Shown one piece after another: positions 47,001 to 55,225 of a stretch of 64,000 nucleotides of DNA (its first letter is position 1; the number at the start of each line of letters is the position of its first letter). The stretch spans positions 1-64,000 of the forward strand of contig JADJGA010000003.1 in assembly GCA_016708265.1 (NCBI GenBank), given 5' to 3'. The notes under the pieces were generated by a model that saw only the letters and a list, made by a program, of their open reading frames with translations, searched no databases and had not been told where the DNA came from. A program made the position numbers and the translations under genes. This DNA comes from Saprospiraceae bacterium (GTDB lineage: Bacteria > Bacteroidota > Bacteroidia > Chitinophagales > Saprospiraceae).

Positions 47001-50000
47001 GCCGGAACCAATCCTCCGACTCAGTATGCATCTATTACAAGCCCCGGAATTTATCAAACAGCCGGACCTGTACCAGGGTCACTTCTTTTACCTGGCACTT
47101 ATACGGTAACGTATACTGCTGTGTCCTGCAATGGAAATCCTGCTACCTGCAGTTTTGATGTTGTGGTAACTCCCGGCACTCCTATATTGGAATGCCCTAA
47201 AAATATAACGGCGAGAGCAGACGTCGGCAAATGTACAGCCAGGGTTAACGGACTGGCTCCTTATCAGGGTGTCGGATGCGCAAGTATAATTAACTATTCC
47301 TATACAAAACCAGTTAGCAATGCTCTTGTTGAAACAAATTCTTCAGTTAAAGGAACACATAATATTCCAGATGGACATGAGTTCGAACTTGGCACAACCA
47401 CAATCACCTACCAAATGCTCGTTGATATTAACGGAGACAACGATTATGCTGATACGGGTGAAACACAAACTTGCTCGTTCACTGTAACTGTTATTGATGA
47501 TCAGGAACCACATGCTGTATGTCTGGATGTTGAAATACAGTTAAATAATGAGGGACTTGGCACAGTATATTCAACAGGACCTGATTCCATATATGTTGAT
47601 GGAGGAAGTACAGATAATTGCGGAGATGTGACTATTTTAATTTCAAAAGATAACACAAATTATTTTTCATCCCTGGATTTTAGCTGTGAAGAGAAAGGGC
47701 AAAATGTCGTGAATGTACAGGTTACAGATGATAATGGCAATATCAGTTATTGCAAGTCTGTTATCAAGGTACTTGACTTTTTTGAAGGCTTTAAACTTGA
47801 CCTGGATGTACCTGAAGTTTGTTTTGAGCCATTTCAGAATACCTATGATTTTTCTCCATATATAGTCATTGCAACACCTGACGGAGAGAATATTCAACAT
47901 GCAAATGTTGGCACCTTAGGCCCTGAAGTGGCCGGTGCATTTGGAATTTCAGCATTTTTACCTGATCCGGGTTCTACAAATGACCCCGGAACAATGACAA
48001 CAGATGGAGTTTACACTTTAGGAACAGGTACAGGCTGGATCACTTTTTCATATATTTTATCAATTAATGAGCAGGTTAATCAGATAGATGATACCTCTCC
48101 ACTTACCGGATGTTTCCGTATGGTACATGATGTTTTCAGAGTTGAGAAACTTGATCCGGTTTGGAAAGGTGGCTATATGTGTTGCGATCAGGATCCTGTC
48201 TGGCTGGGAGGAGCTATGTGGGATGGAATTTCAGCTCCACCTATTCCCCCAGGTATGATAAGTCTGACAGATATCCGTGGTGATTACCCTGGTGATGTGT
48301 ATGGTGAATGGACAGGTCAGGGAGTTACATTTGTTAATCCGGACAATACGCCTTATTCGGGTGATGAATATTACCAGTTTGATCCTAATGGATTGGATGG
48401 TACATATACCTTAACTTATACGATTGGTGATGAGCCATGTATATTTTCATATTCACAAGATATAAGAGTGACATGTCAGGATCTGCATGTTGAGTTAAGT
48501 GACTTTACAACCTGCCCTGCCAATTGGGTAGAAGAACGTGTAGTATATGTAAATCTGGATGATAAAGACCTGGTAGTTTCAACTTCGGGTTTTGATGAGT
48601 TAGCTGCAGACGGAGCACATTATGGAGGTGGGCCTGCTACAGATCCCGTTGAAGATCTTGTAGATGTTCCTGTTGTCGATGGCAGAGTGGTGATCCCGGG
48701 ATTTTATGCACCTGCAGTAAGGGATAAAGATTATGAGATTTGTGTAACAGCATATCAAACTACACCTTTTGGATGTACTGATATTTTCTGTTATACAATA
48801 ACAGTTCAGGATTTAGAGGCTCCGGTATTTCAGAATTGTCCAAAAGAGCCAATAGTTGTTGATTCGCCAACAGATATGTGCGCTTCATTTGTTAATTTTG
48901 AATATCCTTGGGCACTGGATAATTGCATGGGGGTTAGTTCTAAAACAGAACAGGTAGATCTTACTGGTCTTGTATCTGGTGATCTTTTCCCTGTAGGTCT
49001 TACAGTTCTGGCTTACACCGCTACTGATACAGTTGGAAATCAGAGTTACTGTGAATTAAAAATAATAGTTGATGATTATCACACACCTCCAAATATTGAT
49101 TGTCCGGCAGATGTAGAACAGGTCAACGATCTCAACAAATGCGGAGCCATTGTTAACAATATTGCTCCTACAAAAATTGAGGATAATTGTCCTGATAATC
49201 TTGCTATCATTTATGAAGTAAGAGATAATCTTGGAAATCCTATCGGATGTGGATTTACAGATGCCAGCGGGGATTTCTTCCCTGTTGGGAAAAATACTGT
49301 CAAATACAAAGTTGTTGATCAACCATTAGTTTTAATAACAGAGATAGTCCAGGACGGTATGACGACAGGAATTGAAGTGACTAACTTTGGTCCTGCTTCA
49401 ATTGATCTTACTTGTGTAACTTTTTCACTTAAAAATCCGAATGGCACTATTGTCGAATCATTTATGGTACCGACAAGAAACAATAAATCAACATATGGAA
49501 CTTTACCTATTTATCCGCCGGATCCGGTGGTCTGGGTATTACCTAATCCTAATATTGTTCCCGTCGGTGGAACATTCACACACACATTTAATACAAATCC
49601 TCCATCAGGCACGAAAATGATTTATTCATTCTCATTCCTTGACAGAATAATTGATGAAACAATTGTAAATGATCAGATAATCGGAGATATATTACTCAGA
49701 AAAAATATTTGTGATCATGACAATCAGTACGACTTCATAGCTGCTACACCTTGTGATCCGGGAAGTTTTGGATTGATAAATCCAGGCTTGCCGACAATGA
49801 CACCTAATGGTACAACTACTGCTCTTCAAAATTATGCTCCTTTAATGGATATGTGTGTTTTTGATGTAAATATAGTTGATCTTGAGGCTCCCACATGTAT
49901 ACAGCATGATTCAATTACTATTTCAAATACAGGTACAGTTCCGATAAATGCAAATACTTGTATGTTATCAACGATATTTATGCCTGGTGGATTGGTTGAT

Positions 50001-53000
50001 GATGTAAATATTCATGATTTACAGATAGCAATTGCAAATGCCGGTGCATTGACAGTATACCTGAATAGCCCGTCAGGAACGAGAATAAAACTTTTTGACA
50101 GTTTATGCTACAACCAGCCAAATGTTAATGTAAATCTGGACCAGACTATAATATGGACACCAGCTCCAATTATAAGTTCTGCTTTGTGTAATCCTCTTGG
50201 GCATGGTGGAATTTACAGACCAAAAGAATCATTTAAAGCTTTTTATGGTGAACAGGCTTTAGGTGAATGGACTTTAGAGATTTATACTACCGGTAATACC
50301 ACAGGTACATTAAACAACTGGGATCTTGAAATACTGTATCAATTGCCTTATGATCAGCCGGATGTTGTATTGGAAAATGCTCCGGGACTTTGTGACACAA
50401 CATTTACATGGATCCATCCTATTCTTGAAGATAATTGCTGTAAAGGAGAAGTAAATGTAACTTATAGTTTTGAGAACAGCGTTACGGGTGAATCAAGTGT
50501 TGAAACTGCAATAATTTCTAACAGTAGCGGCACAATTAATGTACAAGGCTTAACGATAACAAAGACTTTCAAAGTTGGTGTAACATCAGTAGAATATACA
50601 ATGACAGACCAGTACGGCAACGTTCATACATGTGGATTTACTGTTACTGTAAATGATACTGAGAATCCGGTATTCCCATTTGGTTGTCCTGATCAAACAG
50701 TCAATCTCACGCCGGGTCTTTGTTATGCTGCACTGCCAAAACTTCCAGTAGTTACTGACAATTGTGAAATTGATACTATGATTTACTACAATAAGTATGG
50801 AGAAGTAATTAATGTATTCCATATGGGAATTGGTGTAAATGAAATTCATGCTGTTGCAACCGATATATATGGAAATCAGGAAACTTGTATTTTTAATTTC
50901 AATGTTATCGAATTTATTCCAGTAAATGAAGCTATGGCATGCAATGACACTATTAGTATTTCCCTGGACGCAGATTGTAAAGCAACACTGAATGCTGACA
51001 TGATTTTGGAAGGAAATAATTACAGATGCTATGATAATTATTGCATAGAAATAAGAGACGGAGATGGAAATTTACATGAAAATTTATTCAACTACAACGA
51101 TATAGGTGAGTCTTTTATGGTTATTATTTCTGATTGCTTGGGAACAGGCAATAATTGTATGGGGATAATTAATGTCTTAGAAAAATTTGAACCGGAGATC
51201 TTGTGTCCTAATGATACAATAGTTGTTTGCAATGCTGATCTAAGTCCTGATAATTTAGGATATGTAAGCATATTAAATTGTGAGCCATTTGCAACAATAA
51301 ATTTCAAAGATGAAGTCAAAGATAATGGTATGTGCGGAAACCCAAGAGAAGAAATTCTGAGGATCTGGACTGTTGATGATCAACAAGGACATATTGTTAC
51401 ATGTGCTCAAAACATTATTATTAAGAAATCAGTTCTTTCTGACGTTATACCACCTGCAGATATACTTGATTTAGAATGTAAGGTCGTAAATGCAAATCCT
51501 CAGGCTGTATTACCAATTCATACTGGATATCCTTCAATAGGAGGAGTTCCTATAAACCAGAATTTTGGAATCTGTATGTTTGCTTATATATATAATGATG
51601 AAGTATATCATTATTGTGGCAATAGTTATGTGATCTTAAGGACATGGAAAGTTTATGATGAATGTGAACCAGTTTCCAGTGTTAATCCGAAGATTTTCGT
51701 TCAGAAAATCAGAGTTTTTGATACTGAGCCTCCTGTATTTAGCAATTGCAAGGATATAGTCATTGAAGCAAGTCCTTATAATTGTAATGCATCTGTTGAG
51801 ATACCTATTCCAATAGTCAATGATTATTGCAATGATATAACTTTAAGTGTTGAAATCAGTGATGCCGTACTGAAGGTGACCGGAAATTACAACTCAGGTA
51901 CTATGAAAATCATTGCATATAATATGCCACTTGGAAATCACCCTGGCAAGTTTATAGCTAAAGATGCTTGTAATAACAAATCTGTTTGCAAATTCAATAT
52001 TCAGGTTGTTGATAATACACCTCCGGTTCCGGTATGCGAGCAATTCAAGCAAGTATCGCTTTCAGCAAATGGAAACGCAAAAGTGAATGCTGTTGATTAT
52101 AATTCAGGCTCGTTTGACAATTGCAAACCGGTATGGTTCAAAGTGTTAAGAGTGAATGCTGATTTATTATATGACGGAGGTTGTCCTGATCTGAACGGAG
52201 ATGATAATCCAAAAACAGCAACAGTTGATTCATGGTATGATGATGATGTATATTTTTGTTGTGATGATGTAGGAAAGCAAGTAATGGTATCTATGCGGGT
52301 ATTTGAAATAGATCCCGGACATGGTCCGGTTAATCCGATTAGAATGTTACCTGGTGGTGATCTTTACGGGCATTACAATGATTGCTGGAACATGACACTT
52401 ATAGAATGTAAGATACCGCCGGCTTTGACTTGTCCACCTATAACAATCACATGTGAAGAAAGCCTGGATCCAAATGATAATCCTAAATTATGGCCAGAAG
52501 TTGTAAGTATATGCGGTGCAGATTTGGAATACAAAGACACCAGGGATAACAGCACATGCGGAGCAAACATAACAAGGACATGGACAGCTAAAGGATGTGA
52601 AAAGACTACAACATGCAAGCAGACTATTAAAGTTATTGGAACAACACCATTTGATCCATGTACAATAGTATTCCCAAGTGATAAGCAGACACATTGCACA
52701 GCAGATTTACCAGATGGGGGAAAACCAACATGGGATGAGTTTCCATGTAATGTAATAACATCTGAGATAATCAACGAAGACACGTTCAAATTTGTAGACG
52801 GAGCATGTTACAAGATAATCAGAGAATGGGCAGTGATAGACTGGTGTGTCTATGTACCAAATAGTGGTGCTAACCTGAATATAGATGAAGTTACCAGTGC
52901 CAGAAAATACAACTGCAATAAGTTGGTCAAAGATGGTTACTACAGATATACACAGATATTGAAGGTAGTAGATTTGATACCACCGACGATTGCGGTAGAA

Positions 53001-55004
53001 GATCAGTGTGTAGGAACTACAGATTGTTATGCATACAATGTAGAGATGAAGGCAACTGCATCAGACACATGTAATACAAATGAAGAATTCTGGTGGAAAT
53101 ATAAAGTTGAGAATTTGGATTGTGTATGTGAGCCGATACAGGTATCATACAACTATTTGCCAAAACCAACAGGAGCAGCGGTAGGCAAGAGAAGTCTTGA
53201 CAAATTAGACAAAGTAAAAGAAGCGAAATTAGTATTGTTGAATCCGGCAGTAGCAGGACACTACAAGGTAACATGGACAGTAGGAGACGGCTGCGGAAAT
53301 GCAACTACGAAAGAGCAGTTCTTTACGATAGCAGACAAGAAAGCACCGACACCTGTGATGGTAGACATAGCAACTGCGGTAATGGAGAATGGTATGGTAG
53401 AATTGAAAGCAAGATGGTTTGACAAAGGCGGATGCGGAGACGGATGTATCTCATCATTTGATAACTGTACAGACAAGTCAGAGTTATACTTTACATTTAC
53501 ACCAATGCTACCAAACTTATGGGTAGAACCTGTCAAATGGGCAAATCAGTTTGCACAGTACGGAAGGAACTTCTTTGATCCTGTAACAGGAGCTATCAGT
53601 ACGGAGGCTAAATACTTAGCTGGAACAGCACATGCATGGTATCCACAGAGCAGGTCATCATCGAGAGTATTCTTATGTTCATACGTTGAAGAAGATAATA
53701 GTTATTCGACAATACAAATATACGTTTGGGATCAGTTTGCTTTAGATGCATCATGTGATGACAAGAACTATGATTTTGCTAATGTAATCGTCAACTTCAA
53801 CCACTGCGGGTCTGCTGTTATTGCAGGACAAACCAGTTTTGGACAAGAAGGATTTAAAGGCATGACTGTTAGTTGTTCAAATGATGAAGAGTCATTTACA
53901 AAAATAACAGAACAAGATGGAAAGTATGAGTTTGATGTTTATCCGGGTGATTATAAAATCAAGAGCTCAAGTGACAATAATTATCTTGCTGGTATTTCAA
54001 CACTTGATATTTTGCTGATCCAAAAATACATACTGGGATTGAAACAGATTAATGATCCGTTATTGTTATTGGCTGCTGATGTGAACATGAATGATAAAAT
54101 TACTGCTACTGATATTTTGGAACTGAGAAAAACTCTTTTAGGAATAAACAGTAAATTTGCAAATAATTCATGGATTGGAGTATCTTCCAGCTATATATTC
54201 AACAATCCGGAAAAAGCTTATGAAGAATCTTTAGCTGCCAGAGAAATTAAGGTCGGAATTGATAGAAATCAAAGACTTGATAATCTCGACTTTAAAGTTG
54301 TTAAAATTGGTGATTTAAATAAGAGTTACCAGCATATTGAAGGCAGGAGTACACAAAGTGTTAAATTTATCCTTGATGATAAATATCTTGATAAAAATGA
54401 AATTCTTGAAATTCCGGTTTATGCTAAAGATTTCACAAATATTTTTGGCTGCCAGTTCACATTGGATATTGAAGGGGTTAAAGTTATTGAGTTAAAATCA
54501 GGATCAATTGCAATTTCAAATGATAATTATAACATTAAAAATAACAAATTGTTATTTAGCTGGAATAATTCACACGGAGTTACAGTTCAGGATAATGAAG
54601 TACTGTTTTCTTTAGTTGTTCAATCTGAAAAGAATGCTGATGTCAGTTCTATTTTAAATCTTTCAGATGATAATATCAGGACTGAAGCATATTTTGGTGA
54701 AGGACTTGAGATCAGAAATATTTCGATCGAATTTAATGGTCAGCAGTTTGCGTTGCAGCAAAATCAACCTAATCCTTTTACAAAAGAGACTGTTATCAGG
54801 TTCAATTTGCCAGTATCAGGTGAATTCACTTTAAGCATTTTCGATGTTAATGGTAAGGAGATATATTCACATAATTCTGTTGGAAAGTTAGGTACTAATA
54901 ATGTTGAAATCAATAATTCGATTTTTGATGCAGGAGGAGTATACTACTATATACTTGCCTCAGGAGACAATACTGCAACTAAAAAAATGATTTATTTCAA
55001 ATAA
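44070..55004 (+). CDS. Giant HYR/P-domain/dockerin/cohesin-like T9SS surface protein (3644 aa)
   Basis: After an N-terminal extension and signal peptide (FRKILLFLTVLLFSSPILQG, about 32-51) come two Ig-like modules (52-255), several long Cys-rich segments, and HYR modules (for example at about 1041-1145, 1580-1669, 1671-1750 and 2550-2650) with the typical CP-x(n)-C and TDxxGN patterns. A lamin-tail-like insert (about 1754-1930, LITEIVQDGMTTGIEVTN) and a proprotein convertase P-domain (about 1945-2095, ending LGEWTLEIYTTGNTTGTLNN) lie between. Near the end are a dockerin-like pair (about 3306-3360; only the second loop, DVNMNDKITATD, has Ca-binding residues), a cohesin-like beta domain (about 3426-3556) and a type A T9SS sorting domain (from about 3559, QNQPNPFTKETVIRFNLP). 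A cell-surface adhesin or matrix protein exported by type IX secretion is likely. Codon use changes between about 52.4 and 53.7 kb. Confidence 0.9.
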   Translation: MEKKFYTKSVNLKMTGKYNPDIRNTKLVLQFRKILLFLTVLLFSSPILQGQVSSASISFSTACPGSTVTVDFTMAPSGDLPSNNMELYLSDIGGATFSQPAIATQANETPANISGTLPANLAAGTYRFRVNSTNPAGSALTSTFTVQARDFTSSFTISNPSNAGNTVSALVALSPNCPFNSGNTFILELSDKTGSFSASGYPKLIASQVTTNGTTLSGTIPNVPSGSGYKLRVRSTNPVNPPNAKESAVFTINPSILTTACVCNNNQTPNDDDGTYAVTLYLKNSDDSPMSAGLTYRIISATGLLNSGGGPLGNPVFTYCDGFDCPTSISSGQYYIRVNVANPGTYSASVDGPDPDNLTDFSLASTNCGTSTLYPDLPLFPSTLLDRNCLVSGTNTFTNLSLAVFSENNVLSSPVLPEGFSQTVSGTGGTVGGNLFIDNDNINEADNDPFYELYLIRQATNGCRVSSYKEFKVFKEVLPNLVDISLFCRTKKDKDSINLTIMQDSTNLGGGTFSIPGVTIIDNKVAVGNGICYQVTYSVTDSCGVVKTDTKSLQVTVKPKPSFVFDAGQPTSPVCSNAPVTINVTRTSTGPNPVFSVTSNNSSYTPTIVSTTSGATLTLPNPVPGVNVIYKIRLIESNNSPAVCGSIPAPTNSCTDTIYKNFVVYQDLYDCGANNLFTSTCDAYEPALCPISTSPSLDFGCKFFTIEGPDILTSEITLDQGVLSCTDTELTGSFNVSLFGIDANALGGGQTIGSFPGINVVCRILNFKILGWRPLGALYNLLGCNKTIAQFILGLIANLAGGDGGGYIVMADTDGDGAFDYLIDDGFFPSGEKEFTIPNRVKGGGYISVRAVGGWVNSPSDVCGNLDIEGINLLDLLPLGAIPIVGAVIEDILATAGCGVNLAFSVEATESVQVNNTAPPIFINCNTSGYIFAQTLDCTIPVNWSVPVAIDGCSSEHIEYKGVLTPSVNYPTIVNLYAGTNPPTQYASITSPGIYQTAGPVPGSLLLPGTYTVTYTAVSCNGNPATCSFDVVVTPGTPILECPKNITARADVGKCTARVNGLAPYQGVGCASIINYSYTKPVSNALVETNSSVKGTHNIPDGHEFELGTTTITYQMLVDINGDNDYADTGETQTCSFTVTVIDDQEPHAVCLDVEIQLNNEGLGTVYSTGPDSIYVDGGSTDNCGDVTILISKDNTNYFSSLDFSCEEKGQNVVNVQVTDDNGNISYCKSVIKVLDFFEGFKLDLDVPEVCFEPFQNTYDFSPYIVIATPDGENIQHANVGTLGPEVAGAFGISAFLPDPGSTNDPGTMTTDGVYTLGTGTGWITFSYILSINEQVNQIDDTSPLTGCFRMVHDVFRVEKLDPVWKGGYMCCDQDPVWLGGAMWDGISAPPIPPGMISLTDIRGDYPGDVYGEWTGQGVTFVNPDNTPYSGDEYYQFDPNGLDGTYTLTYTIGDEPCIFSYSQDIRVTCQDLHVELSDFTTCPANWVEERVVYVNLDDKDLVVSTSGFDELAADGAHYGGGPATDPVEDLVDVPVVDGRVVIPGFYAPAVRDKDYEICVTAYQTTPFGCTDIFCYTITVQDLEAPVFQNCPKEPIVVDSPTDMCASFVNFEYPWALDNCMGVSSKTEQVDLTGLVSGDLFPVGLTVLAYTATDTVGNQSYCELKIIVDDYHTPPNIDCPADVEQVNDLNKCGAIVNNIAPTKIEDNCPDNLAIIYEVRDNLGNPIGCGFTDASGDFFPVGKNTVKYKVVDQPLVLITEIVQDGMTTGIEVTNFGPASIDLTCVTFSLKNPNGTIVESFMVPTRNNKSTYGTLPIYPPDPVVWVLPNPNIVPVGGTFTHTFNTNPPSGTKMIYSFSFLDRIIDETIVNDQIIGDILLRKNICDHDNQYDFIAATPCDPGSFGLINPGLPTMTPNGTTTALQNYAPLMDMCVFDVNIVDLEAPTCIQHDSITISNTGTVPINANTCMLSTIFMPGGLVDDVNIHDLQIAIANAGALTVYLNSPSGTRIKLFDSLCYNQPNVNVNLDQTIIWTPAPIISSALCNPLGHGGIYRPKESFKAFYGEQALGEWTLEIYTTGNTTGTLNNWDLEILYQLPYDQPDVVLENAPGLCDTTFTWIHPILEDNCCKGEVNVTYSFENSVTGESSVETAIISNSSGTINVQGLTITKTFKVGVTSVEYTMTDQYGNVHTCGFTVTVNDTENPVFPFGCPDQTVNLTPGLCYAALPKLPVVTDNCEIDTMIYYNKYGEVINVFHMGIGVNEIHAVATDIYGNQETCIFNFNVIEFIPVNEAMACNDTISISLDADCKATLNADMILEGNNYRCYDNYCIEIRDGDGNLHENLFNYNDIGESFMVIISDCLGTGNNCMGIINVLEKFEPEILCPNDTIVVCNADLSPDNLGYVSILNCEPFATINFKDEVKDNGMCGNPREEILRIWTVDDQQGHIVTCAQNIIIKKSVLSDVIPPADILDLECKVVNANPQAVLPIHTGYPSIGGVPINQNFGICMFAYIYNDEVYHYCGNSYVILRTWKVYDECEPVSSVNPKIFVQKIRVFDTEPPVFSNCKDIVIEASPYNCNASVEIPIPIVNDYCNDITLSVEISDAVLKVTGNYNSGTMKIIAYNMPLGNHPGKFIAKDACNNKSVCKFNIQVVDNTPPVPVCEQFKQVSLSANGNAKVNAVDYNSGSFDNCKPVWFKVLRVNADLLYDGGCPDLNGDDNPKTATVDSWYDDDVYFCCDDVGKQVMVSMRVFEIDPGHGPVNPIRMLPGGDLYGHYNDCWNMTLIECKIPPALTCPPITITCEESLDPNDNPKLWPEVVSICGADLEYKDTRDNSTCGANITRTWTAKGCEKTTTCKQTIKVIGTTPFDPCTIVFPSDKQTHCTADLPDGGKPTWDEFPCNVITSEIINEDTFKFVDGACYKIIREWAVIDWCVYVPNSGANLNIDEVTSARKYNCNKLVKDGYYRYTQILKVVDLIPPTIAVEDQCVGTTDCYAYNVEMKATASDTCNTNEEFWWKYKVENLDCVCEPIQVSYNYLPKPTGAAVGKRSLDKLDKVKEAKLVLLNPAVAGHYKVTWTVGDGCGNATTKEQFFTIADKKAPTPVMVDIATAVMENGMVELKARWFDKGGCGDGCISSFDNCTDKSELYFTFTPMLPNLWVEPVKWANQFAQYGRNFFDPVTGAISTEAKYLAGTAHAWYPQSRSSSRVFLCSYVEEDNSYSTIQIYVWDQFALDASCDDKNYDFANVIVNFNHCGSAVIAGQTSFGQEGFKGMTVSCSNDEESFTKITEQDGKYEFDVYPGDYKIKSSSDNNYLAGISTLDILLIQKYILGLKQINDPLLLLAADVNMNDKITATDILELRKTLLGINSKFANNSWIGVSSSYIFNNPEKAYEESLAAREIKVGIDRNQRLDNLDFKVVKIGDLNKSYQHIEGRSTQSVKFILDDKYLDKNEILEIPVYAKDFTNIFGCQFTLDIEGVKVIELKSGSIAISNDNYNIKNNKLLFSWNNSHGVTVQDNEVLFSLVVQSEKNADVSSILNLSDDNIRTEAYFGEGLEIRNISIEFNGQQFALQQNQPNPFTKETVIRFNLPVSGEFTLSIFDVNGKEIYSHNSVGKLGTNNVEINNSIFDAGGVYYYILASGDNTATKKMIYFK

Positions 55005-55027
55005 TTATTTTTGAAATTGCAAAATAG

Positions 55028-55055
55028 AAAGGAGCGGAATTCCGCTCCTTTTTTT
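55028..55055 (+). terminator. Intrinsic terminator of the giant gene
   Basis: AAAGGAGCGGAA pairs exactly with TTCCGCTCCTTT (55028-55051) and is followed by a T run. It lies 24 bases after the stop of the giant gene. The paralogue downstream must therefore have its own promoter. Confidence 0.9.
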
Positions 55056-55225
55056 ATAATTATCACTTTTATTTCCTTTTTTCAGGTTTTTCAATTGTTT
55101 TGAAATATATTTGTAAATATATCTCATGATCATAACATAGTGAATTTGCAAAAATTCAAAAATCTTTTGCAATTCACATTGTCTGGTCGTATGCACATGT
55201 TTTTTGTAATTAAACAGATTTGTAT

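Noticed and set aside
52373..53536. Antisense genes within the giant gene
   Set aside because: The open antisense frames follow from the A-ending codon island on the sense strand; none resembles a known protein.
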